16,595 bases of DNA from an uncultured Acetatifactor sp. Its GTDB lineage: Bacteria > Bacillota > Clostridia > Lachnospirales > Lachnospiraceae. The stretch is taken from positions 1-16,595 of the forward strand of contig CAJTXE010000064.1 in NCBI GenBank assembly GCA_910580225.1. Direction: 5' to 3'. Made by a program: the position numbers and the translations under genes. The notes beneath the pieces were generated by a model. It was not told the DNA's origin and made no database searches. It was given only the letters and a program-made list of their open reading frames with translations. Positions 1 through 7,077 of the stretch are shown here, in pieces (the first letter of the stretch is position 1; every line of letters begins with the position of its first letter).

Positions 1-55
1 TTCTCCGGCTGCCAGTCACTCTGGTGTCTCCGCCACGCGCTGCGCCAAATCTTCC
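1..55. repeat. Direct repeat, copy A (exact copy of 300-354)
   Basis: Bases 1-55 are identical to bases 300-354, and the match ends at 56 versus 355. How far it extends leftwards is unknown because the window ends here. The offset is 299 bases, which is not a multiple of three, so the copy is read in another frame of the sigma factor gene. It fits either the right end of a tandemly duplicated 299-bp unit or an assembly overlap at a contig end. Confidence 0.95.
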
Positions 56-571
56 TCTGGTCAGCTGCGAGGTCACCGTAGATTCCCCTCGTCCTGTTAC
101 CCTTGCGATCTCTTTTACCGAAAGTTCTTCATAATAGAAAAGGTGGATCACATCCCGGTATTTCCGGGGCAGCTCCATCACCGCACTTAACAGGCGGCGC
201 TTTTCCTCCCTCCGAAAAGCGACTTCTTCCGGTCCGGGATCGAAATCTCTGTACTCCGGACAGATATCCTCCTTTTGTACGTCTTCCCGCATATCCCCGT
301 TCTCCGGCTGCCAGTCACTCTGGTGTCTCCGCCACGCGCTGCGCCAAATCTTCCGGCAGGCATTCATGGCAACCTTTAACAGCCAGGCTTTCTCATGTTC
401 CGGATTTTCAAAGGACCCGGCGTTTCTGATATACTGATAAAATACCTCCTGCACCACATCCTCCGCATCCTGTACATTCTTAAGACGTATGTAACAGAGC
501 TTGAACAACATATCACCATACCGGTCAATTTTCAGTTGTAGATCTCTCTCATCCATGCCTGTCATTGTCAT
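1..571 (-). CDS. ECF-type RNA polymerase sigma factor, 3' end disrupted and partial
   Basis: Encodes an extracytoplasmic-function sigma-70 family factor, which binds core RNA polymerase and directs it to a stress or envelope regulon. Translating from ATG at 571, region 2 is seen around residues 30-50 (motif DAEDVVQEVF). Region 4 with its helix-turn-helix lies around residues 130-172 (LPRKYRDVIHLFYYEELSVK, then EIA and STVTSQLTR). The linker between them is acidic. After Arg172 (bases 56-58) the frame enters the copied 55-base block, and the sequence (FGAARGGDTR) no longer looks like a sigma factor. The normal C-terminal tail after the S/TRGR motif is therefore missing or outside the window, and the frame is still open at base 1. 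Other in-frame ATGs lie at 565 and 556. An AAAAGGG stretch about 14 bases upstream is the only Shine-Dalgarno candidate and is somewhat distant for ATG 571. A cognate anti-sigma gene would be expected further left, outside the window. The family call is firm, but whether the gene is functional is open. Confidence 0.88.
   Translation of the reverse strand, partial: MTMTGMDERDLQLKIDRYGDMLFKLCYIRLKNVQDAEDVVQEVFYQYIRNAGSFENPEHEKAWLLKVAMNACRKIWRSAWRRHQSDWQPENGDMREDVQKEDICPEYRDFDPGPEEVAFRREEKRRLLSAVMELPRKYRDVIHLFYYEELSVKEIARVTGRGESTVTSQLTRGRFGAARGGDTRVTGSRR
300..354. repeat. Direct repeat, copy B (within the sigma factor linker)
   Basis: This is the partner of bases 1-55, identical over all 55 positions. 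Here it lies in the native frame of the sigma factor and encodes the linker between regions 2 and 4, a Trp/Arg-rich stretch (KIWRSAWRRHQSDW). Confidence 0.95.
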
Positions 572-706
572 GTTGTATGCGCGCAACCCTTTTCTTCTAT
601 TTATTAATATCCTGCACCTTATGTTTTTACTGCAATTATTGTAAAATAATTTTGTATCAAAGTTGCATAAATTCTTTCGCCATATTGTAAAAATAGCCGT
701 ACACTG

Positions 707-733
707 AAAAAGAGCGTACTTACTGCACGCTCT
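707..733 (-). terminator. Rho-independent terminator-like hairpin
   Basis: The arms agagcgt (711-717) and acgctct (727-733) pair perfectly around a 9-base loop. Read on the minus strand the second arm is followed by TTTTT (711-707). It sits about 50 bases after the stop of the AI-2E permease gene and so probably ends the transcript from engB. A candidate promoter lies just upstream on the same strand, so the hairpin could also act on that transcript's 5' end. Confidence 0.65.
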
Positions 734-735
734 CT

Positions 736-770
736 ATTATATAGACTGTATTTTCTTCCGAAAAGTTTCA
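736..770 (-). promoter_or_regulatory. Candidate ECF-type promoter upstream of the sigma factor
   Basis: On the minus strand TGAAAC (770-765) is followed after 18 bases by GTCTAT (746-741), overlapping TATAAT (741-736). TGAAAC plus a CGTC/GTCTA-like -10 is the known architecture of Firmicutes ECF promoters such as SigW. The region lies between the permease stop (785) and the sigma factor start (571), so autoregulation of the sigma factor is a reasonable inference. The spacing is slightly long and no second copy is available for comparison. TATAAT without a good -35 could instead be a weak housekeeping promoter. Confidence 0.38.
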
Positions 771-784
771 CAATACACAAAATT

Positions 785-1993
785 TTATTTCCTTCCGGAT
801 TTGCTTCCTGTCTCATTCTTCCATCCGGTATCTTTATCGTTTGAATCCGTCTGATTGTCCAACTCGGACAGGTCCTCTTTTTCCAGGCGGCGGAATCGGT
901 TCACACCTGCTGCCAGAATCAGGATACTGTTCTTTGTGGTGTCAAAAGCACCGTCCTCATACAGGGTATAGACCAGCAGCCCCACCGGTACGGCCACAAT
1001 CATTCCTACCACCCCACCCACCTTATAGCCGATAAACAACAGAAAAAGCGTGGGAAGCGGGGGGACACCGATGGAATCTCCCACAATCTTCGGCTGAATC
1101 AGCTGTCTTGCCAACTGTCCCACCCCCCATATAACCAGGAGTCCGATGGCAGTCTTGTACTCCGCTGTCAGGATCCGGATTACCGCCCAGGGAATCAGTA
1201 CCGTACCGGTGCCCAGAAATGGCAGAAAATCCAGAAATGCTATGACCAGTGCGATCAGGGCAAAATAATTCACCTTCAGGATCCCCAGTCCTGCCAGCAG
1301 CAGAAAATACATCCAGACCTCTATCTTCAGCTGTGCCTTCAGATATCCACCCACAGATTTCACCAAACTGCCCCGGACCATACGGTAGCGCAGAAGCACA
1401 GAAGCAGGCACATGCTTCCGAAACCATTCGTTGAGATGCATCCTCTCCGCCACAAAAAAATATGCTGACAGCAGTGCCATAATCATTCCGATGAACATAG
1501 CCGGCAGCTGCTTTGCAAAATTTCCTGCTGCCACAATGGTCGGAGAACCGAATTTTTCCAACAACTCTCCCACATAGGAATCCAGCTGCAGCACATTGTT
1601 GTCCAGATTCAGCTGTATCCCGCCCGGAAGTTTCTCCAAAAGCTGATTCAGATTCTCTCCGATACTGTTGAAATCAGCTTCCGCCTTCTGAAGCATTTCC
1701 GGCAGGGCACCCGCCAATCCTTTCATCTGTTCAAACAGCTGGGCACAGACAATATAAATCACCAATACAACCAGTGCAATTACGGCAATAATGACAAATG
1801 CGCTGCCTATCTTTCTCTTCAGCTTAATTTTCTCCTCGAAAAAGCGAACCAGCGGACCGGCGATCAGTGCAATGATCCAGCCCGCCACAAACGGCGAAAA
1901 AAAGACAATGGTTTTGGGAAAAACCCAGACGGCACAGATCAATATGATGGCTGCCACCGCCAGGTTTACCAGCGCTTTACAATATTTCCTCAT
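785..1993 (-). CDS. AI-2E family transporter / YtvI-like integral membrane protein
   Basis: A 402-residue polytopic membrane protein of the AI-2E/UPF0118 (PerM, TqsA, YtvI) family. Hydrophobic segments are seen at about residues 9-26, 30-50, 62-87 and 154-183, then several more between about 220 and 370. The family-typical order is kept: two N-terminal helices, a soluble amphipathic stretch around residues 88-150 (LFEQMKGLAG onward), then the C-terminal membrane core containing AFLDFLPFLGTG. The last 30 or so residues are a charged Asp/Asn/Lys tail, probably cytosolic. The start ATG overlaps the engB stop as ATGA (1990-1993) and has GGAGGAG five bases upstream, so the two are translationally coupled. 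Family members export signals or ions or act in sporulation (YtvI). The substrate cannot be read from sequence, and the N-terminus looks YtvI-like to me. Confidence 0.88.
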   Translation of the reverse strand: MRKYCKALVNLAVAAIILICAVWVFPKTIVFFSPFVAGWIIALIAGPLVRFFEEKIKLKRKIGSAFVIIAVIALVVLVIYIVCAQLFEQMKGLAGALPEMLQKAEADFNSIGENLNQLLEKLPGGIQLNLDNNVLQLDSYVGELLEKFGSPTIVAAGNFAKQLPAMFIGMIMALLSAYFFVAERMHLNEWFRKHVPASVLLRYRMVRGSLVKSVGGYLKAQLKIEVWMYFLLLAGLGILKVNYFALIALVIAFLDFLPFLGTGTVLIPWAVIRILTAEYKTAIGLLVIWGVGQLARQLIQPKIVGDSIGVPPLPTLFLLFIGYKVGGVVGMIVAVPVGLLVYTLYEDGAFDTTKNSILILAAGVNRFRRLEKEDLSELDNQTDSNDKDTGWKNETGSKSGRK

Positions 1994-2583
1994 GCGTTCT
2001 CCTCCGAAATTCTGTCCAAAAGCCCGTAAATTTCCTCCCGTCCCTGTTTCGTCTGGGCAGAAAAGGGAATCACAATACCATTCGCCCCCATTCCCAGCCC
2101 GCTTCGTATCTGCTTTATCTGACTCTGTATCTGGCTGCGTTTGATCTTGTCCAGTTTCGTTGCTATGATCACCGGCTGATAACCGCCCTCCACAACCCAG
2201 TCGTACATGATCCGGTCATTTTCCGAGGGTACATGGCGGATATCTACCAGAAGAAATACCTGTACCAGCTGTGTTGAGTTATGCAGATAATTCTCCACCA
2301 TTTTCCCCCACTGTGCTTTCACATTCTCATTTGCCCTGGCATAACCGTATCCCGGCAGATCCACAAAATAGAGCGAATTGTTGATATTATAATAGTTGAT
2401 TGTCTGGGTCTTACCCGGCTGTGCGCTTGTTCGGGCAAGTGCCTTTCGGTTCATCAATGTGTTGATCAGAGATGATTTGCCCACATTGCTCTTTCCTGCA
2501 AATGCTACCTCGGGCAGCCGGTTTTCCGGCAATCTGCTGGTGACGCCGCATACAGTCTCCAGATTGACCTGTTTGATTACCAT
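1990..2583 (-). CDS. engB: Ribosome biogenesis GTP-binding protein EngB/YsxC
   Basis: A 197-residue TRAFAC-class GTPase needed for late assembly of the 50S ribosomal subunit. The motifs are in order: G1 GKSNVGKS at 30-37, the PGKTQT switch I/G2 stretch at 56-61, G3 DLPGYG at 75-80, G4 TKLD at 142-145, and G5 with SA at 175-176. The length is normal for the family (about 195-210). The start has a textbook AGGAGGTG with good spacing. It lies 61 bases after clpX, with a strong terminator hairpin in between, so expression depends on read-through or on a promoter inside clpX. The gene order clpX-(lon)-engB is common in Firmicutes. Confidence 0.97.
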   Translation of the reverse strand: MVIKQVNLETVCGVTSRLPENRLPEVAFAGKSNVGKSSLINTLMNRKALARTSAQPGKTQTINYYNINNSLYFVDLPGYGYARANENVKAQWGKMVENYLHNSTQLVQVFLLVDIRHVPSENDRIMYDWVVEGGYQPVIIATKLDKIKRSQIQSQIKQIRSGLGMGANGIVIPFSAQTKQGREEIYGLLDRISEENA

Positions 2584-2607
2584 GTGCCACCTCCTTTTTT
2601 GTCGTCC

Positions 2608-2633
2608 AAAAACGCCGTCACTTTGACGGCGTT
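2608..2633 (-). terminator. Strong rho-independent terminator between clpX and engB
   Basis: The arms aacgccgtca (2611-2620) and tgacggcgtt (2624-2633) are perfect complements around a 3-base loop. On the minus strand the hairpin runs into TTTTT. It begins 11 bases past the clpX stop and ends 11 bases before the engB Shine-Dalgarno. Such a stem between two genes of one cluster implies partial termination or independent expression of engB. Confidence 0.88.
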
Positions 2634-2644
2634 CCCATGCTTGG

Positions 2645-3919
2645 TTATATCGCTTTGTTCAGCCCGATCCTCCGCTCGTTTTTGCGGACAGTCAGCGGTG
2701 CATTCCCTTCCTTCACCGTATCTTCTGTAATAATACATTCTTCTATGGCCTCATCTGAAGGAATCTCATACATGGTATCCATCAGAATATCTTCCATGAT
2801 GGAGCGCAGTCCTCTTGCCCCGGTTTTGCGCTCAAAAGCCTTGGCAGCAATGGATTCCACTGCACCATCTTCAAATGTCAGCGCTACACCGTCCATATCA
2901 AACAGCTTTTTATACTGCTTAATCAACGCATTCTTGGGTTCCTTCAGAATCCGGACCAATGCTTCCTTATCCAGTCCCCTCAGAGCAACACAGATGGGTA
3001 CACGTCCTACAAACTCCGGAATCAGACCGAATTTCACAAGATCCTGCGGTGTCACTTCCTGCAGGATATCTCCGATCTCCCGGGTGGTTTTCTGCGTCAC
3101 TTCTGTATGAAAGCCGATGGCCTTACGGTCCAGCCTTGTCTCAATGATCTTCTCCAGTCCGTCAAAAGCGCCTCCGCACACAAACAGAATATGGGAAGTA
3201 TCAACGGAAATCAGCTCCTGATGGGGATGTTTTCTTCCTCCCTGGGGAGGCACATTCGCCACAGTACCTTCCACGATCTTCAGAAGCGCCTGCTGAACAC
3301 CCTCACCTGATACATCCCGGGTGATAGACACATTCTCACCCTTCTTCGTGATCTTGTCAATCTCGTCAATGTAAATCATCCCGTACTGGGCCCGCTCCAC
3401 ATCATAGTCTGCCGCCTGGAGAAGCTTCAAGAGGATATTTTCCACGTCTTCTCCCACATATCCGGCTTCCGTCAGTGTAGTCGCATCCGCAATGGCAAAA
3501 GGAACGTTGATTATTTTCGCCAGCGTCTGCGCCAGATAGGTTTTACCCGACCCGGTAGGACCAACCATGATGATATTGCTCTTCTGCAATTCCACATCGT
3601 CCAGATCTCTGGGCGCCATCACTCTCTTGTAATGATTGTAGACAGCTACGGAAAGCACTTTCTTCGCTTCCTCCTGACCCACAACATATTCATCCAGAAA
3701 AGACTTGATTTCTACGGGCTTCAGAAGATTAATGTCGGGACGGACAGATTCCTCTTCTTCCTCTTCCTGCAGCTCCTCCTCCAAAATATCTGTGCAGATG
3801 TCCACGCAGTCGTCACAAATATAGACCCCCGCCGGTCCGGCGATCAGTTTCCGGACCTGGTTCTGAGTCTTATTGCAGAAGGAGCATCTGATATCGCTTC
3901 CGATAATTCTTCCTGCCAT
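2645..3919 (-). CDS. clpX: ATP-dependent Clp protease ATP-binding subunit ClpX
   Basis: AAA+ unfoldase that feeds tagged or damaged substrates into ClpP. It has 424 residues, the standard length. A C4 zinc-binding domain is formed by Cys12, Cys15, Cys35 and Cys38. Walker A is GPTGSGKT at 120-127, the GYVG pore loop is at 153-156, and Walker B is IYIDEID at 182-188. The ClpP-docking IGF loop appears in RKAIGFHTE. The linker between the zinc domain and the AAA+ domain contains an unusually acidic run, ten Glu in eleven positions (residues 47-57). The start ATG follows a GGAG-containing site. It lies 38 bases after clpP, forming the usual clpP-clpX pair. Confidence 0.98.
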   Translation of the reverse strand: MAGRIIGSDIRCSFCNKTQNQVRKLIAGPAGVYICDDCVDICTDILEEELQEEEEEESVRPDINLLKPVEIKSFLDEYVVGQEEAKKVLSVAVYNHYKRVMAPRDLDDVELQKSNIIMVGPTGSGKTYLAQTLAKIINVPFAIADATTLTEAGYVGEDVENILLKLLQAADYDVERAQYGMIYIDEIDKITKKGENVSITRDVSGEGVQQALLKIVEGTVANVPPQGGRKHPHQELISVDTSHILFVCGGAFDGLEKIIETRLDRKAIGFHTEVTQKTTREIGDILQEVTPQDLVKFGLIPEFVGRVPICVALRGLDKEALVRILKEPKNALIKQYKKLFDMDGVALTFEDGAVESIAAKAFERKTGARGLRSIMEDILMDTMYEIPSDEAIEECIITEDTVKEGNAPLTVRKNERRIGLNKAI

Positions 3920-3957
3920 TCCTCTACTCCTAAATTCTATAATCTCGCGGGGCCGTA

Positions 3958-4557
3958 TTACTTCCCGCCCTGCGTGTCATGGGAGCTGATCACCATATCG
4001 ATGATGCCGTAATCCTTTGCTTCCTGGGCGCTCATCCAGTTATCGCGCTCCGTATCGGCGCAGATCAGCTCATAATCCCTGCCTGTATTCTCCGCAAGGA
4101 TATGGTTTAACTTTTCTTTGGTTCTCAAAATATGCCTGGCGGCAATCTCAATCTCCGTTGCCTGGCCCTGGGTACCGCCCGCAGGCTGATGAATCATAAT
4201 CTCTGCATTGGGCAGCGCAAAACGCTTTCCCTTCGCACCGCCTGCCAGCAGGAAAGAACCCATGCTGGCCGCCATACCGATACATACCGTTGACACATCA
4301 CACTTGATATAATGCATGGTATCATAGATAGCCATCCCTGCCGTAATGACACCGCCAGGGCTGTTGATATACAGATGGATATCCTTCTCCGGATCCTCTG
4401 CCTCCAGAAACAGCAGCTGCGCCACCACAATACTGGCAGAAGTATCATTTACTTCCTCCCCGAGAACTATAATTCTATCTTTCAACAGTCTGGAATAAAT
4501 ATCATAAGATCTCTCGCCCCTGCTGGTCTGTTCAATGACATATGGTACTAAACTCAT
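3958..4557 (-). CDS. clpP: ATP-dependent Clp protease proteolytic subunit ClpP
   Basis: Serine protease that forms the two-ring 14-mer barrel capped by ClpX. The start at 4557 (MSLVPYVIEQ) is chosen because AGGAGG lies seven bases upstream and it gives the standard length of 199 residues. The frame is open for 17 more codons, but that extension has no ribosome site and no family similarity. The catalytic triad is visible: Ser98 in GMAASMG, His123 in MIHQP, and Asp172 in DTERDN. There is no maturation signal beyond the short propeptide region usual for the family. It lies between tig and clpX, as in many Firmicutes. Confidence 0.98.
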   Translation of the reverse strand: MSLVPYVIEQTSRGERSYDIYSRLLKDRIIVLGEEVNDTSASIVVAQLLFLEAEDPEKDIHLYINSPGGVITAGMAIYDTMHYIKCDVSTVCIGMAASMGSFLLAGGAKGKRFALPNAEIMIHQPAGGTQGQATEIEIAARHILRTKEKLNHILAENTGRDYELICADTERDNWMSAQEAKDYGIIDMVISSHDTQGGK

Positions 4558-4636
4558 AATAAAGCCTCCTGACATAAGTTCTGCAGCCGCCCGTTTACAT
4601 CCGGGCACAGATATTTTCCAAAATTCCCAAACAGCT

Positions 4637-5926
4637 CTACGCTTCTACTGCATTTTCCACCACAAATTCCACTGCTTTTCTGACACAGATGTCCTCGCTG
4701 ATCTGCTTTCTGCCGTCTTTGCCCAGCATCTCCACCACCTTGTCGGAGTCCATCTGATAAGCTTCGCCCATCTTCTTCAATTCTTCCTCGATCTCTTCGT
4801 CGGAAGCAGTGATATTCTCTGCTGCCGCCACAGCCTCCAGAATCAGTCTGGACTGAATGCGCTGCATCACCTGCGGCTTCACCTGCTCCAAAAACTGCTC
4901 TCTGGTCATACCGGTAAACTGCATATACTGCTCAAAGGAAATACCCTGATACTGCAACCTCTGAGCATAGTCCTGCATCATCTGTCTCTGCTGGGTCTCG
5001 ATCATGGGCTGTGGAATCTCCATCTGTGCATCTGCAATGATGGCGTCCACTACAGCTTCTTCCTTCTGCCTGCCGGCCTCCTCCGCTTTCCTTTCAGCCA
5101 GTTTCTTCCGGATTTCCTCCCGGTATTGCTCTACTGTATCGCTCTCCTCGGAAACCTCACCCACAAAATCCTCGTCCAGTTCCGGAAGCAGCTTTTCCTG
5201 CAGCCGCTTCACCGTACACTTGAATACGGCTGGCTTGCCCGCCAGTTCAGCTGCCTGATAATCCTCCGGGAAAGTTACGTTTACTTCCGTTTCCTGGTCC
5301 AGTTCCGCGCCCACCAGCGCCTCTTCGAAACCGGGAATAAAAGCGTGGGAACCAATGGTCAGCGGATAATCGCTTCCCTTTCCGCCCTCAAAGGCTTCGC
5401 CGTCCACAAAGCCCTCAAAATCAATGGTGGCGATATCACCTTCCTGTACGGTTCTGCCAGTGACTTCTACGGTTCTGGAATTCTTCTGCCGTTCCTTGTC
5501 GATCTCTGCTGTCACTTCTTCCTCTGCCACATCCGCATCTATCTTCTCCACCTGGACACCCTTGTACTGCCCAAGTGTCACTTCCGGCTTCAGCGCCACT
5601 TCCGCTGTAAATACAAAGGGCTTGCCCTCTTCCAGCTGTACAATATCAATCTGTGGTGCGGATACGATCTCCTCCTCGCACTCGTCATAAGCCTGCTCAT
5701 ATGCATCCGGAATCAATGCATTGGCCGCATCCTCATAGAACAGTTCTTTTCCATACATCTGCTCCAGCATCTTGCGGGGTGCTTTTCCCTTTCGGAATCC
5801 GGGAAGACTTATTTTACTCCTGTTTTTCTGATATGCACCTTCGATTGCTTTCTCCAGTTCCCCGGCGGATACTTCGATGGTCAGTCTCGCCATATTATTC
5901 CCTAATTTTTCTACCTGTAAACCCAT
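4637..5926 (-). CDS. tig: Trigger factor (ribosome-associated chaperone, peptidyl-prolyl isomerase)
   Basis: A 429-residue trigger factor. It binds the ribosome exit tunnel through protein L23 and shields nascent chains. The ribosome-docking signature GFRKGKAP is at residues 43-50 in the N-terminal domain. An FKBP-type isomerase domain spans about residues 155-245 (GDIATIDFEGFVDG and IGSHAFIPGFEEALVG), followed by the helical C-terminal arms. The start at 5926 is preceded by GGAGG ten bases upstream. The open frame runs 48 codons further but crosses the promoter and leader, so the longer version is rejected. It is the first gene of the tig-clpP-clpX cluster, and clpP starts 79 bases after its stop. 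Confidence 0.97.
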   Translation of the reverse strand: MGLQVEKLGNNMARLTIEVSAGELEKAIEGAYQKNRSKISLPGFRKGKAPRKMLEQMYGKELFYEDAANALIPDAYEQAYDECEEEIVSAPQIDIVQLEEGKPFVFTAEVALKPEVTLGQYKGVQVEKIDADVAEEEVTAEIDKERQKNSRTVEVTGRTVQEGDIATIDFEGFVDGEAFEGGKGSDYPLTIGSHAFIPGFEEALVGAELDQETEVNVTFPEDYQAAELAGKPAVFKCTVKRLQEKLLPELDEDFVGEVSEESDTVEQYREEIRKKLAERKAEEAGRQKEEAVVDAIIADAQMEIPQPMIETQQRQMMQDYAQRLQYQGISFEQYMQFTGMTREQFLEQVKPQVMQRIQSRLILEAVAAAENITASDEEIEEELKKMGEAYQMDSDKVVEMLGKDGRKQISEDICVRKAVEFVVENAVEA

Positions 5927-5949
5927 GGTTGCATTTCCTCCTTCAATCT

Positions 5950-5973
5950 CTGTGTCCGACTGCATGGACACAG
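5950..5973 (-). other. Leader hairpin in the tig 5' untranslated region
   Basis: ctgtgtcc (5950-5957) and ggacacag (5966-5973) form a perfect 8-bp stem with an 8-base loop. It lies near the predicted transcript 5' end and about 13 bases before the Shine-Dalgarno. No T-run follows, so it is not a terminator. It could stabilise the mRNA 5' end or be a protein-binding palindrome. It does not resemble the CIRCE or CtsR operators. Confidence 0.55.
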
Positions 5974-5987
5974 CCGCAATTATTAGG

Positions 5988-6016
5988 ATTATAGCATAGT
6001 GTATTCCAAAACACAA
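5988..6016 (-). promoter_or_regulatory. Probable housekeeping promoter of tig-clpP-clpX
   Basis: A perfect extended -10, TGCTATAAT (5996-5988), lies 17 bases from TTGTGT (6016-6011), which keeps only the TTG of the -35 consensus. The expected start of transcription is near 5981. It lies in the only gap upstream of tig, between the ansA stop and the tig start. Confidence 0.7.
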
Positions 6017-6044
6017 ATGTTTTCGATTTTTTTTGTAAAAACAA

Positions 6045-7052
6045 TCACACTTCTCCCAGCAGAATATCATGGTTGACCGTTTTGTAAAACAGGCTGCGGA
6101 AACGGTCCGGCTCTCCTGCCTGTGCCAGAACCCACATGGCCTTGGTCACTGCCGCCTCCAGGGTCATATCATAGGCTTCCATCAGCCGGAATTCTTCCTT
6201 AATCACTTTCCCCACCCGGTATACCTCCATATCGCTGCCCTCATGCGTGACCTGTGTGGCCATCAGAACCATTTTACCCGCAGCCCTCCACCGACGGATT
6301 TCCGGATAAAATGGCACATTCCCATACTCGGGAAGACCCCCAACGCCGAACGCTTCTATTATTACACCGTCATAGTAAGGAAACAGGCGGTGCAATATGG
6401 ATCCATCCGTCCCCGGAACCAGCTTTAACAACAGAATTCGTTCATTCAGCTCATGGTAGAACCGCACCGGTTCCGTTATCAAGTTTCTGTCATCAATGTA
6501 AAATATAATCCTGCCGTCCCGGATCACCGCCACATTGGGAAAATTGATACTGGAAAAAGCATCATAGCTCTTGGAACGTTCCTTCTTGGCCCGGGTCCCT
6601 GCTATCACATTTCCGCCAAATACAATATTGACTCCATGTGCTCTTCCGTCAGAAGCAAACCGCAGGCTGTCCAGCAAATTGGTCCTGGCATCCGTCACCG
6701 GAAGGTCAATGGGCTTCTGGGAACCGGTTATAACCACAGGCTTGCTGCTGTTCTGCACCAGATAGGACAGTGCAGCCGCCGTAAAAGCCATAGTATCTGT
6801 GCCATGACTGATTACAAATCCGTCATAATCCGTATAATGTGACTCGATCAGCGCCGCCAGTTTCATCCAGTGTGCTGCGTACACATTGGTACTGTCCAAT
6901 CCGAAAGGCTGCACCACATCCACCTCACAGAATGCCCTGTGTTCCTCCACATACTGCAGCAGCTCCCCTGCCGTGATTTTCGGAGACAGCCCCTCTTCCG
7001 TACGGCCGGAAGCAATGGTTCCTCCCGTGGCGATCAGCAGTATCTTCTTCAT
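6045..7052 (-). CDS. ansA: Type I (cytoplasmic) L-asparaginase
   Basis: Hydrolyses L-asparagine to L-aspartate and ammonia. It has 335 residues, normal for bacterial AnsA. The start at 7052 (MKKILLIATGGTIAS) has GGGAGG six bases upstream. The open frame extends 15 codons further, into the preceding gene. The nucleophile Thr12 lies in TGGTIAS and the substrate Asp-Ser pair is at 53-54 (GLDSTN). The second catalytic cluster is HGTDTM at 83-88 (Thr85, Asp86), with a lysine in the KKERSK stretch. No signal peptide is seen, so it is cytosolic. It is the last gene of the probable pepD-capA-ansA unit, 25 bases after capA. Confidence 0.95.
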   Translation of the reverse strand: MKKILLIATGGTIASGRTEEGLSPKITAGELLQYVEEHRAFCEVDVVQPFGLDSTNVYAAHWMKLAALIESHYTDYDGFVISHGTDTMAFTAAALSYLVQNSSKPVVITGSQKPIDLPVTDARTNLLDSLRFASDGRAHGVNIVFGGNVIAGTRAKKERSKSYDAFSSINFPNVAVIRDGRIIFYIDDRNLITEPVRFYHELNERILLLKLVPGTDGSILHRLFPYYDGVIIEAFGVGGLPEYGNVPFYPEIRRWRAAGKMVLMATQVTHEGSDMEVYRVGKVIKEEFRLMEAYDMTLEAAVTKAMWVLAQAGEPDRFRSLFYKTVNHDILLGEV

Positions 7053-7077
7053 TCTTTTCCTCCCTGCACTGTATACT

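Noticed and set aside
103..429. A 108-codon plus-strand frame at the window start
   Set aside because: It is antisense to the sigma factor and reads as Pro/Ser/His-rich shadow sequence.
619..816. A 65-codon minus-strand frame between the sigma factor and the permease
   Set aside because: It covers the terminator and promoter region, has no Shine-Dalgarno and no family features.
4589..4606. Inverted repeat gcccg/cgggc between tig and clpP
   Set aside because: The stem is only five bases, the loop is long and no T-run follows, so it is not supported as a terminator.
4535..5905. A 456-codon plus-strand open frame opposite tig
   Set aside because: It is the antisense shadow of a clear trigger factor gene. 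Its translation is low in typical domains, it has no ribosome site and its composition follows the complementary codons.
6007..6022. AT-rich palindrome aaaaca/tgtttt overlapping the tig -35 region
   Set aside because: Arms of six A/T-rich bases occur easily by chance here, so it is not claimed as an operator.
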